Shown piece after piece: positions 42,632 to 50,675 of a stretch of DNA of 57,511 bases. Where the stretch lies: the NCBI RefSeq assembly GCF_005893125.1, contig NZ_VCJS01000072.1, positions 1 to 57,511 on the forward strand. The letters are read 5' to 3'. The position numbers were made by a program, and so were the translations under genes. Each line of letters opens with the position of its first letter. Position 1 is the stretch's first letter. The stretch is from Nonomuraea basaltis (GTDB taxonomy: Bacteria > Actinomycetota > Actinomycetes > Streptosporangiales > Streptosporangiaceae). Under the pieces are notes generated by a model. The model saw only the letters and a list, made by a program, of their open reading frames with translations, was not told the DNA's origin and did not search any database.

Positions 42632-43731
42632 GGCGTACGGTCGTCCTTCCAGGGGAGCACGGCCACCACCTGGAAGACGTCGTCCTCTGTGGCGCCCGCG
42701 GTGAGCGAGCCCGAGACCGCTCGCGCGCGTTCGGTCATGCCCAGGATGCCGTAGCCGGCTCTTCCCCGCACACGAGACGGAGTGTCGTTGACGACACGCA
42801 GGCGTAGCTCTCCTGGCGAGTAGGTGATCTCCACCTGCACGTCGCTGCCCGGGGCGTGTTTGGCGGCGTTGGTGAGGGACTCCTGGAGAATCCGGTAGGC
42901 GGACAGCCCCACCGCCCGAGGCACGGTCGGCCGCACTCCGGTGGTGCGGACCCGTACGGCCTGCCCAGAGGCACGCGCCTGCCTGATCAGCTCGGGCACG
43001 TCGCCCAGGCCGGGAACGGGCCCGGCGTCGTCCGCGTCCTCGCCGCGCAGCACGCCGAGTGTGGCGGACAGGCCGTCCATGGCGTTCTGGGCGGCGTCGT
43101 CGATCACCTTCATGGCCTTGCCGAGGTCTTCCGCGGTGCCCAGGTGACGGGCCACGGACGCCTGCACGCCGATGACGGAGATGCTGTGGGCCAGGACGTC
43201 GTGCAGCTCACGGGCGATGTGCAGGCGCTCTTCCATGACCCGGCGCCTGCCCTCCTCTTCCCGGGCCTGCTGGATGCGCACGACCCGATCTTCGGCCGCC
43301 GCCACCGCCTGCCTGCGCGTTCGTACGATCTCCGCCGCCACCAGCGCGAAACCGATCCAGCCGAATGCCCCGATGGCCCCGGTCGGGCCGAGTGGACCCG
43401 CGAAGAGCGCGACCGCGCCCAGCAGCGCGGCACAGGCGGCGCCGATCACCACGCCGCGCACCCGTGAACCGGCGGACACGGCGGTGAACAGGGCCACCAT
43501 CAGTGCGGGTATCAGCGGCTCGTGCGGGTATCCCTGCGTCACGTACGCGATCAGCGCGGCGAAGGAGCAGGCGAAAACCGTCAGCGGCCACCGCCGCCGC
43601 ACCGCCAACGGCGCGACCACGGCCACCGTCAGCACCACGGCCATCGCCGACGGCGGACCGCTCTCCACACCGATCGCCATCAGAGCCGCGCCGAGCAGCA
43701 CAGGGGTGACCAGCAGGCGCAACCAACCCAC
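42628..43731 (-). CDS. Sensor histidine kinase, HisKA_3 type
   Basis: 367 residues with four to five membrane helices in the first 150 residues, a helical linker (RIQQAREEEGRRRVMEERLH), the phosphoacceptor HIARELHDVLAHSISVIGVQ, and the ATPase boxes ILQESLTNAAKHAPGSDVQ and GYGILGMTERARAVSG. It is the DesK/LiaS-like class that pairs with NarL-type regulators; its partner overlaps it downstream. The signal is unknown. Confidence 0.93.
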   Translation of the reverse strand: MGWLRLLVTPVLLGAALMAIGVESGPPSAMAVVLTVAVVAPLAVRRRWPLTVFACSFAALIAYVTQGYPHEPLIPALMVALFTAVSAGSRVRGVVIGAACAALLGAVALFAGPLGPTGAIGAFGWIGFALVAAEIVRTRRQAVAAAEDRVVRIQQAREEEGRRRVMEERLHIARELHDVLAHSISVIGVQASVARHLGTAEDLGKAMKVIDDAAQNAMDGLSATLGVLRGEDADDAGPVPGLGDVPELIRQARASGQAVRVRTTGVRPTVPRAVGLSAYRILQESLTNAAKHAPGSDVQVEITYSPGELRLRVVNDTPSRVRGRAGYGILGMTERARAVSGSLTAGATEDDVFQVVAVLPWKDDRTP

Positions 43732-43900
43732 GAGGATCCCTCCCCTTTCACCCGCCCGCCGATGTGCAAAGCCATCATGGCGGAGTCATGGATGGCCGTC
43801 GTCCTCCTCAGGACGTCATGCCGTTGGTACCACGGGAGGAACGGCAGGTACCGACCGTGGTCGGCTGCGCGGGGCCGCGCGGCTGCGAGAGCGTCATCCC

Positions 43901-45658
43901 ATGCTTCGACCAGTGGAAACAGTTTCCAGGGAGACCAAGCCGCTCGACGGGGTGTGGCGCTTCACGGTGGACGCCGACCGGGCAGGGCGGCGCGAACGCT
44001 GGTGGGCGTCCGACCTGCCGGGGACCCTCGACATGCCGGTGCCCTCCAGCTACAACGACGTCATCCCCGACGCGTCGATCCGCGATCACGTGGGCGACGT
44101 GTGGTACCAGACCTCGGTCCGCCCGCCCACCTCATGGCAGGGGAAGAGGGTGGTGCTGCGGTTCGACGCGGCCGCGCATCTGGCCACCGTCTGGGTGGGC
44201 GATGAGGAGGTGGTCACGCACCGGGGTGGGTTCGTCCCGTTCGAGGTGGACGTGACCGACCATCTAAGGTACGGGGCGCCGAACCGCCTCACCGTCGCCG
44301 TCAACAACGAGCTGAGCCTGTCCACCATGCCGCCGGGCAAGCAGTACCGGACCCCGGCCGGGGCGACCGCGCAGGCCCTGACCGCCGACTACTTCAACTA
44401 CACGGGCTTGAACCGCCGGGTCTGGCTCTACGCGACCCCGCACGATCACATCCGCGACGTCACGGTACGGACGCAGCTGGACGGCTCGACCGGGCTGGTC
44501 GGCTACGACGTCGTGACCTCCGGGCCCGGTGCGGTGGAGGTGCGCCTGCTGGACGCCCACGGCACGCGGGTCGCCGCCGCGTCCGGCCACGCCGGGGAGC
44601 TCGTGGTCCCGCGGGTGCGCCCTTGGGAACCGGGGGAGGGCTACCTCTACCGGCTGGAGATCGGCTACGGCGAGGACGTCTACGAGTTGCCGGTGGGGGT
44701 CAGGACCGTGGCCGTACGCGGGCGGGAGTTCCTCATCAACGGCCGCCCGTTCACTTTCAGGGGATTCGGCCGGCACCAGGAGAGCCCCGTCCGCGGGCAC
44801 GGTCACGACGACGTGGTGATGGTGCACGACTTCGCCCTGCTGGACTGGATCGGCGCCAACTCGATCAGGACCGCGCACTACCCGTACGCCGAGGAGGTGC
44901 TGGACTACGCCGACCGGCACGGGATCCTGGTCATCGGCGAGCAGGAGGCCGGGATGATCAACCTGGCCATGGACTTCGGCCCGCGTACCGGCCCAGAACC
45001 GCAGACGTTCGGCCCGGACGGGTTCGGCGCCGACGCCCAGGAGGGGTGCGTGACGGCGGTCCGGGAGCTGATCCAGCGCGACAAGAACCATCCCAGTGTG
45101 GTCATGTGGTGCCTGTCCAACGAGCCGGACTCAGCGGCCGAAGGGGCGCGGGAGTTCCTCCAGCCGATCGTCACGCAGGCCCGCGAGCTGGACCCCACCA
45201 GGCCGGTGTGCTTCACCAACGTGTTTCTCGCGCCGGCCGAGCGGGATCGGATCACCGACCTGTTCGACGTGATCTGCCTCAACCGCTATTACGGCTGGTA
45301 CCTCGACGGCGGCGATCTGGCCTCCGCCGAGCAGCGGTTGACCGCCGAGCTGGACCAGTGGGCGGCGCGCCACGACAGCCCGATTCTCATCACCGAGTGC
45401 GGCGCCGAGGCGCTGCCCGGTGTGCACGAGGTGGCGGCCACGATGTGGACCGAGGAATACCAGAGCGAGGTCCTGGAGATGGTCGCGCGGGTGGCGGACG
45501 CGCACGAGGCCGTGGTGGGACAGCACGTGTGGAGCTTCGCCGACTTCCGTACCCGGCAGGAGATCATCCGCCCCGAGGGGAACAGGAAGGGGGTCTTCGA
45601 CCGCAATCGCCGGCCGAAGGCCGCCGCGCACACGCTCCGCCGGCTGTGGCGGCGATGA
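43901..45658 (+). CDS. uidA: Beta-glucuronidase, GH2
   Basis: 585 residues from the ATG at 43901. The start MLRPVETVSRETKPLDGVWR matches the N-terminus of E. coli GusA (MLRPVETPTREIKKLDGLW), which fixes the start. The acid/base Glu is in CLSNEPDSAAEGAREF and the nucleophile in ILITECGAEALPGVHE. NRKGVF near the C-terminus corresponds to the N-x-K motif that recognises the glucuronate carboxylate, which separates true glucuronidases from galactosidases. No signal peptide, so it acts in the cytoplasm on glucuronides brought in by the next gene, whose start overlaps its stop. Confidence 0.95.
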   Translation: MLRPVETVSRETKPLDGVWRFTVDADRAGRRERWWASDLPGTLDMPVPSSYNDVIPDASIRDHVGDVWYQTSVRPPTSWQGKRVVLRFDAAAHLATVWVGDEEVVTHRGGFVPFEVDVTDHLRYGAPNRLTVAVNNELSLSTMPPGKQYRTPAGATAQALTADYFNYTGLNRRVWLYATPHDHIRDVTVRTQLDGSTGLVGYDVVTSGPGAVEVRLLDAHGTRVAAASGHAGELVVPRVRPWEPGEGYLYRLEIGYGEDVYELPVGVRTVAVRGREFLINGRPFTFRGFGRHQESPVRGHGHDDVVMVHDFALLDWIGANSIRTAHYPYAEEVLDYADRHGILVIGEQEAGMINLAMDFGPRTGPEPQTFGPDGFGADAQEGCVTAVRELIQRDKNHPSVVMWCLSNEPDSAAEGAREFLQPIVTQARELDPTRPVCFTNVFLAPAERDRITDLFDVICLNRYYGWYLDGGDLASAEQRLTAELDQWAARHDSPILITECGAEALPGVHEVAATMWTEEYQSEVLEMVARVADAHEAVVGQHVWSFADFRTRQEIIRPEGNRKGVFDRNRRPKAAAHTLRRLWRR

Positions 45659-47004
45659 GGCGGCGTCACGTCGTCGGGTACGGGCTGGGCGAGGCCGCCA
45701 ACCAGGCGGCCTTCGCCACCGTCTCGCTGCTGCTGCTGTCCTACTACACGGACGTCGTCGCGATGAACGCGGCGGTCGCCGGGCTGGTCCTGATGGTGGT
45801 CAGGATCGTGGACGCGTTCTTCGACCTGTTCGCCGGCCGCCTGATGGACCGCACCAGCAGTCGCTGGGGCAAGTTCCGGCCGTTCCTGCTGGCGGGCGGG
45901 ATCGCGCTGGCGGTCACGAGCGTGCTGCTGTTCACCGTCCCCGACCTCGCCGGTGGCCTTCAGGTGGCGTACGCGGCCGGCACGTTCGCGCTGTTCGGCC
46001 TGGCCTTCGCCTTCAGTCAGGTGTCGCTGGGGTCGCTGGCGGCGGCGATGACCCAGGATCCACGCGAGCGCGACCGGCTCGCGATGGTCCGCTCGATGTC
46101 GTCCTTCTTCGTCTACCTCCTGCTCTACGCCGGCATCGCCCCGTTGCTGGAGGATGTGCCGGACCAGGGCGAGGCGTACCTGCTCGTCGTGGTCGCCGCT
46201 TCGGTCGTCTCGGTGGTGCTGTTCGCCTGCTCCTTCGCCATGACCCAGGAGTCGGTGAGCCGGGCCGAACCACGCATCACGCTTCGGCAGAGCCTCGCCG
46301 CCGTACGCGCCAACCAGCCGCTGCTGGTGTTGTGCGGCGGCATGCTGCTGATGCTCGTCGGCTTCGAGACGTTCAACTTCGGCATGTTGTACTACGCCCG
46401 CTACCTGGCCGGCGGGGTCGACACCTTCGTGGTGATGTCCATCTCGATGGCCATCGGCCAAGGTCTGTTCGGCTGGCTCACCCCCCGGATCTCCCGCCGG
46501 TGCGGCAAACGCGGGACCTACGTCGGAGCCGGGGCGGTCGCCGCATTCGGATATCTGGCGCTCGTCTTCGCCGATCCCGCGCAGATGTGGCTGGTCCTGA
46601 TCGTGCTCGCCGTGTCCGCGTCCGGCACCGCCGTCCTGCAGACCGTCCTGTTCTCACTCCAGGCCGACACCGTGGAGTACGGGCAGTGGCGCTCGGGCCA
46701 TCGTGCCGAAGGCGCGATCTACGCGTTCTTCTCCTTCGCCCGCAAAGGCGGGAACGCGGCCGCCGCCGGCCTGTCCGGCGTCATCCTGGCCACCACCGGA
46801 TATGTCGCCAACGCGACCGTTCAACCCGAGGGCGCGGAGTGGGGGATCCTCACGCTCGTCGGCTTGATTCCAGCGGCGGGCTTCGGTCTCGCCGCGGCCT
46901 GCATGATCTTCTACCGGTTCTCGGAACGCGACTACCAGCGCATCGTCGCCGAGCTCGCACAGTCACGGGAGGAACGGCCATGGCCCTCGCTCAAGGGCTC
47001 CTGA
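45655..47004 (+). CDS. uidB: Glucuronide:cation symporter, GPH family (UidB/MelB-like)
   Basis: 449 residues from the ATG at 45655, overlapping the uidA stop (ATGA). About twelve membrane helices. The N-terminal GLGEAANQAAFATVSLLLLS and the loop RLMDRTSSRWGKFRPFLLAG are the signature region of the glycoside-pentoside-hexuronide family, as is ADTVEYGQWRSGHRAEGAIY later on. Together with uidA it would import and hydrolyse glucuronides, giving glucuronate and an aglycone. The next gene starts within its last codons. Confidence 0.93.
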   Translation: MRRRHVVGYGLGEAANQAAFATVSLLLLSYYTDVVAMNAAVAGLVLMVVRIVDAFFDLFAGRLMDRTSSRWGKFRPFLLAGGIALAVTSVLLFTVPDLAGGLQVAYAAGTFALFGLAFAFSQVSLGSLAAAMTQDPRERDRLAMVRSMSSFFVYLLLYAGIAPLLEDVPDQGEAYLLVVVAASVVSVVLFACSFAMTQESVSRAEPRITLRQSLAAVRANQPLLVLCGGMLLMLVGFETFNFGMLYYARYLAGGVDTFVVMSISMAIGQGLFGWLTPRISRRCGKRGTYVGAGAVAAFGYLALVFADPAQMWLVLIVLAVSASGTAVLQTVLFSLQADTVEYGQWRSGHRAEGAIYAFFSFARKGGNAAAAGLSGVILATTGYVANATVQPEGAEWGILTLVGLIPAAGFGLAAACMIFYRFSERDYQRIVAELAQSREERPWPSLKGS

Positions 47005-47372
47005 TCGCCGGGATCCTGGTCAGCCTGATCAGCCTCGGCCAGACCGTCTCCCACCTGTGGGACGACACCTACCTCGTACCGAAGGCCAAGGACGGCAGCA
47101 AGCACGCCCAGTTCCACATGCAGCGCGAAGCCGTGGGCGACCTGGGGCACATCGCCGTGATGCTGCTGGTGATCCTCGCTCCTCCGGACCAGAGGACCCC
47201 GCTGCTGTGGTGGATCCTGGCCGTGACCATGGTGTCCTACTACGGGGCCTACTGGACGGGCCACCTGCTCATCGGAGTCGGAGCTCCACACTGGTACGCC
47301 AGGAGCGTCCACGTGATCGTCAGCGTTTGCGGCGCCCTGTCCCTCGGCCTGTCCTACGGCCACTATCACTGA
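46980..47372 (+). CDS. Four-helix membrane protein of unknown function, third gene of the glucuronide operon
   Basis: 130 residues from the ATG at 46980, inside the end of uidB, with GGGAGGAA upstream. Four hydrophobic segments are visible: LLIAGILVSLISLGQTV, HIAVMLLVILAP, LLWWILAVTMVSYYGAYW and VHVIVSVCGALSLGLSY. Between the first two is a polar stretch (DDTYLVPKAKDGSKHAQFHM). It carries several conserved-looking His residues (HLW, HAQFHMQRE, HIAV, GHYH), which could bind metal or haem. E. coli has an outer-membrane porin gene third in its uid operon, but this is unrelated. I do not recognise the family. Confidence 0.8.
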   Translation: MALAQGLLIAGILVSLISLGQTVSHLWDDTYLVPKAKDGSKHAQFHMQREAVGDLGHIAVMLLVILAPPDQRTPLLWWILAVTMVSYYGAYWTGHLLIGVGAPHWYARSVHVIVSVCGALSLGLSYGHYH

Positions 47373-47472
47373 GACCCGTCCCGATCACAGCGTGGCGGGC
47401 GCTGGTCAGCTCAACCTGAAGACAGCCGGTGACGCGGCCCGGGATCAGTTCGCTGCTTGAGCTTGTGCATGG

Positions 47473-47517
47473 AAACCGATCGGTTTACAGTGAGGCAAGG
47501 CGAAACCGATCGGTTTC
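47473..47517 (+). promoter_or_regulatory. Doubled TetR-type operator upstream of the SDR gene
   Basis: AAACCGATCGGTTT at 47473-47486 and GAAACCGATCGGTTTC at 47502-47517 are perfect palindromes with centres 30 bp apart, about three helical turns, so two repressor dimers could bind the same face. The second copy ends 20 bases before the SDR start. No TetR gene is adjacent; the repressor must be encoded elsewhere. Confidence 0.85.
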
Positions 47518-47537
47518 CCAGATGAGTTCGGGAGTGC

Positions 47538-48353
47538 ATGATGACGACAAATCGGCCGGTGGCACTCGTGACGGGTGCGTCATCCGGCATCGGGAAGGAA
47601 ACCGCGCTCGCGCTGGTCGCAGCGGGTTTCGACGTGGCCGGCACAGGCCGCGACACCTCGCGCGTCACCCCGCTCCACGGTGTGACGTTCCTCGACCTCG
47701 ACGTGGTCAGTGACAAGTCGGTCACCGCCGCGGTCCAGCAGGTGATCGAGCGGTTCGGGCGGATCGACGTCCTGGTCAACAACGCCGGCATCGGCTCGAT
47801 CGGTGCGGCCGAGGAAACCTCCGTCGCGCAGGCCCAGGGCGTCTTCGACATCAACGTCTTCGGGGTCATGCGCATGGTGAAGGAGGTCCTGCCGCACATG
47901 CGCGCCCGGGGACGCGGGCGCATCATCAACCTCTCGTCCGTACAGGGGTTCATCCCCGCTCCCTACATGGCCGTCTACGGCGCGTCCAAGCATGCGGTCG
48001 AGGGCTACACCGAGTCCCTGGACCACGAGGTCCGGGAGTACGGCGTCCGGGCCCTTCTCGTCGAACCCGCCTACACCAGGACCGGATTCGAGGCCAACAG
48101 CGCGAAGCCCGACACGCCCCTGCAGGCCTACGCGGATCAGCGGCACGTCTTCGACCGCCTGATGGCGGAGGCGATCAAGGACGGCGACGACCCCGCCGTT
48201 GTCGCCAAGGCGATCGTCGCGGCAGCGACCGACGCGAAGCCGAAACTGCGCTACACCGCCGGCCCCATGGCCGGACGCGCGCGCCTGCTCCGCTTTGTTC
48301 CTGCCTGGGTCTTGGACAGGCAGATCCGCAAGATGAACAAGCTGGCCGGTTGA
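47538..48353 (+). CDS. Short-chain dehydrogenase/reductase (SDR)
   Basis: 271 residues; two adjacent ATGs at 47538 and 47541 are possible starts. The Rossmann fold has VALVTGASSGIGKETALALV; NNAG is in IDVLVNNAGIGSIG; the catalytic Ser lies in RIINLSSVQGFIPAPY; and the YxxxK is YGASKHAVEGYTES. It is the classical SDR form that uses NAD(P)H to interconvert alcohols and ketones; the substrate is unknown. It precedes an NTF2-like gene by 50 bases and is probably induced when an unlinked TetR protein leaves the doubled operator. Confidence 0.93.
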   Translation: MMTTNRPVALVTGASSGIGKETALALVAAGFDVAGTGRDTSRVTPLHGVTFLDLDVVSDKSVTAAVQQVIERFGRIDVLVNNAGIGSIGAAEETSVAQAQGVFDINVFGVMRMVKEVLPHMRARGRGRIINLSSVQGFIPAPYMAVYGASKHAVEGYTESLDHEVREYGVRALLVEPAYTRTGFEANSAKPDTPLQAYADQRHVFDRLMAEAIKDGDDPAVVAKAIVAAATDAKPKLRYTAGPMAGRARLLRFVPAWVLDRQIRKMNKLAG

Positions 48354-48403
48354 CACCCGCCAACCCGCAAACCCCATCGCGCCGTTGATACCGGGAGAGA
48401 TCC

Positions 48404-48922
48404 ATGTCCGAGACCCTGCACTCCGCCGCCGCTACAGTCGCGAGCTGGCGCGCCGCCGCAGAACGCGGTGACGTCGGCGCCGCGGTCGCGTGCCTGAGCC
48501 GGGACGTCGTGCTCAGCTCGCCGCTCACCGAGCAGTTCCGCTTCGAGGGACCTGACCAGCTGCGCGACTTCCTGACCTCGGCGTTCGCGGCGGTCGAGGG
48601 CATCCGCTTCCACACTCAGACCGGCGAGGGCGGCGCGTACGGGCTGTTCTACCGGGCGCGGGTGGGATCCCAGCCGTTCGAGGAGGCGCAACTGCTGCGG
48701 CTCGACGACGAGGCACACATCAGGGAGATCACTCTCTTCGGGCGTCCGATGCCGGCTCTCACCGCCCTGATGATCAGCGCGGGGTCGGAGCTCGCCCGCC
48801 GGCAGGGCCGCCGGGGCCTCGCGGCGCTCATGCGCGCCAGCGCCGCGCCCGTGCACGCGATGGTCACCTTCGGGGACCGCCGCGTGGTCCCGCTGACCCG
48901 GCCGGCAGCCCAGTGGACCTGA
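48404..48922 (+). CDS. NTF2/SnoaL-like domain protein
   Basis: 172 residues; GGGAGAG precedes the ATG at 48404. The start TVASWRAAAERGDVGAAVAC and LSRDVVLSSPLTEQFRFEG are typical of NTF2-like (SnoaL-related) folds, whose cone-shaped pocket binds small hydrophobic ligands and in some members catalyses cyclisation or isomerisation. The last 40 residues (ELARRQGRRGLAALMRASAA) form an extra helix pair. It is cotranscribed with the SDR and its stop codon lies inside the operon's terminator hairpin. Confidence 0.85.
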   Translation: MSETLHSAAATVASWRAAAERGDVGAAVACLSRDVVLSSPLTEQFRFEGPDQLRDFLTSAFAAVEGIRFHTQTGEGGAYGLFYRARVGSQPFEEAQLLRLDDEAHIREITLFGRPMPALTALMISAGSELARRQGRRGLAALMRASAAPVHAMVTFGDRRVVPLTRPAAQWT

Positions 48923-48941
48923 GAGAACCAGGTCCACTGGG
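48909..48941 (+). terminator. Strong terminator hairpin overlapping the NTF2-like stop codon
   Basis: CCCAGTGGACCT at 48909-48920 pairs perfectly with AGGTCCACTGGG at 48930-48941, loop of 9. The TGA stop at 48920-48922 is at the base of the loop. Confidence 0.8.
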
Positions 48942-48943
48942 CG

Positions 48944-49066
48944 TTTGGCCCCGTTCCCCTTCCCGGAGTTGGCGGTAGCCGCAGGCGATGTCCTCGGCGG
49001 ACAGCTTCGGGTCGGAGGAACGCAGGAGGTACTTGCCGTCCAGGTGGGCAGGCTGGTGTCCCGTCT
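48944..49066 (-). mobile_element. Remnant of an IS1634/IS4-type transposase
   Basis: On the minus strand one frame reads HLDGKYLLRSSDPKLSAED followed by IACGYRQLREGERG, matching my memory of the region in IS1634-family transposases just before the conserved YxxLxxVE-type segment (usually LGYKQLLEVERGW). No start, ends or inverted repeats are seen, so only a short piece remains. Confidence 0.6.
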
Positions 49067-49648
49067 CAAATGATCTTCTTTGATCGCAATGCGCTGAGCA
49101 GGGCGTGTGGAATGTCGGCGAGACAGGGATGGGGTCAGATTCTCAGTTTGTGTTGTCGGCGGAGGGGGCGGCCCTCGACGTGACGCGCGCGGCAGGTCCC
49201 GCTCATCGCCTCAATCCCTTCAGCCGCTGGGCGGCGCGCTATTGCAGATGGACGGCGTGGCTGTTCGCGGGAGCTCGCTGATCTGCCAAGAGATCACGCT
49301 CCCACTTGTGAAGAGCTGCCGTAGGCCGGGTGTGGCGGCCAACCGGTCATCGGCCAGGCGCCCGGCCGCTACCGGGCGGTGACGGACACGGTCAGAGAAC
49401 AATTCACGTCCGGTAAATGCCCGGTTGCTGTCCTGGCCATGGTGCTTCCTGGTGGTTAAGAATTGAGGCGCCAGCGCGACTGCTCTCGCCCTCCGGGCCG
49501 TAGCGGTCTCACCACGAAAATCACTGCAGTACCGTGATCAACTTACCTTCAATCTTTATGGGCGCAAAATCAAGACGACGTCTTCAGGGATGCGTTTGGG
49601 CGGATTCTCGAACTCCAATTAATCATTCAAGAAAGGAATCTTAGAGCA
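49067..49648 (+). other. Intergenic region containing the second copy of the shared 22-nt element
   Basis: No gene is supported; open frames on both strands look like chance. The element at 49415-49436 matches 9893-9914. The last 150 bases become markedly less GC-rich (around CAACTTACCTTCAATCTTTATG), as expected for a promoter and untranslated leader of the small-protein gene at 49649. Confidence 0.5.
49415..49436 (+). promoter_or_regulatory. 22-nt element also present at 9893-9914
   Basis: AAATGCCCGGTTGCTG and the following TCCTGG match the upstream copy at 20 of 22 positions. It lies 213 bases before the next small secreted-protein gene. Confidence 0.4.
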
Positions 49649-49813
49649 ATGACGAAGCGCATCCTATCCAGCGTGCGCAGACTCGCGGCAACAGCGGTGG
49701 TCGTCACAATAAGCGCTGGTCTCGTCAATATCGCGGCCACGCCAGAACATACCGATGTGTCGGGTGGCCGCACCTCGGTCTCCGTGGTCGCCCAGATGCT
49801 CCAGGGCCTGTAG
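49649..49813 (+). CDS. 54-residue exported peptide precursor, unknown function
   Basis: The ATG at 49649 follows AAAGGAATCTTAGAGCA. The product starts MTKRILSSVRRLAATAVVVT, a basic n-region and hydrophobic core, continues ISAGLVNIAA (likely Sec cleavage), and ends with a short mature part TPEHTDVSGGRTSVSVVAQM then LQGL. The mature peptide would be about 24 residues with no cysteine. It is too short for most gene callers. Composition and the good ribosome-binding site support it. It may act as a signal or surface peptide; the following secreted protein (49963) has the same style of leader. Confidence 0.5.
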   Translation: MTKRILSSVRRLAATAVVVTISAGLVNIAATPEHTDVSGGRTSVSVVAQMLQGL

Positions 49814-49962
49814 CGTCCCAGGGCGAACCGGTGTCGCCGCCAGATCAGGGGCTGAGTTGCCTGCCAACTGACCATGCCACCGAGTTGCGTGGGCATGGGT
49901 GACATCAAGAGGAATTTCGATCCGATCGGAATAATATCCAACACCTGAAAGGAAGATCGACC

Positions 49963-50289
49963 GTGAAAACGGGCCAAAGGATTGCGACTGTTGTTTCGGC
50001 ATTCACCCTCGCCTGCGTCGCCCTGGCGGGCCAAGCCAGTGCGTCTTCCGTGCAATCGTCGTCCGCGTCCGTGGCGGCGATCCCGCCGCCTGTGCCTCCA
50101 GCGGCGATCCCGCCACCGCGGTGCATCCCGCAGGACCAGGGGAAATATCCCTACGAATGGGAATATCAGTCCACCCGGTCGCTGAGTAGGGGAGGCCACG
50201 GAACGCGGGTGCACGTGTTCTACATCTACTACACCCCGATAACGTGGTTCAGCATGGCGAGAAAGGTCACTTGTAGTGTCAGATTCTGA
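49963..50289 (+). CDS. Small proline-rich secreted protein, unknown function
   Basis: 108 residues from the GTG at 49963, with AAAGGAAG 8 bases upstream. A Sec signal peptide (MKTGQRIATVVSAFTLACVA, cleavage near GQASA) is followed by a Ser-rich stretch, a repeated proline motif AAIPPPVPPAAIPPPRC, then an aromatic domain (YPYEWEYQSTRS, VHVFYIYYTPITWFS) ending KVTCSVRF. Two mature cysteines could form one disulphide. No family is recognised. A hairpin follows at 50337. Like the genes at 10220 and 49649 it is less GC-rich than its surroundings. Confidence 0.7.
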   Translation: MKTGQRIATVVSAFTLACVALAGQASASSVQSSSASVAAIPPPVPPAAIPPPRCIPQDQGKYPYEWEYQSTRSLSRGGHGTRVHVFYIYYTPITWFSMARKVTCSVRF

Positions 50290-50336
50290 CACATGTGATT
50301 TCGCGTCATCACGCATAGAGTCGTATCTCTCACCGC

Positions 50337-50369
50337 GCCCCGGCCCGGCAGCCCATGCCCGGCCGGGGC
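50337..50369 (+). terminator. Hairpin after the proline-rich secreted protein
   Basis: GCCCCGGCC at 50337-50345 pairs with GGCCGGGGC at 50361-50369, followed by CTTCTTG. It lies 47 bases after the stop at 50289. Confidence 0.65.
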
Positions 50370-50675
50370 CTTCTTGCCTGCGGCGGCACATCAGGACGCG
50401 CGGCGCGAGGGAGAGCTGAGCTGATCGGGGACGGCACGGGAGCTGTCCGCTCCTTGGCCGCGTCTGGCCCTGCGCGGATCGCCCAGATCCTGTACCGGTC
50501 GATCTGGACGGTGCATGGCGGCACCGCCACCCCGCCGACCGGGGTTGCGGACCTCCAGGAGCACGTGCTGACCCGCGACCTGCGAGCCGGCACGACGGCC
50601 GCCAGCTGAACGCGTGCAACAGTTCGGTCAGGATCGCCCTCTGGGAGGTGACGGAGCGACGAAGGGCGAAGGCAG
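50370..50675 (+). other. Region with a possible gene fragment before the sigma factor
   Basis: A frame ending at 50609 reads ASGPARIAQILYRSIWTVHG and then VADLQEHVLTRDLRAG before a stop. It looks partly coding, but it has no sensible start and I do not recognise it. The rest should contain the sigma-factor promoter. Confidence 0.3.

Noticed and set aside
49107..49402. Short frames on both strands
   Set aside because: No ribosome-binding site, no family-like sequence, and they overlap each other; treated as noncoding.
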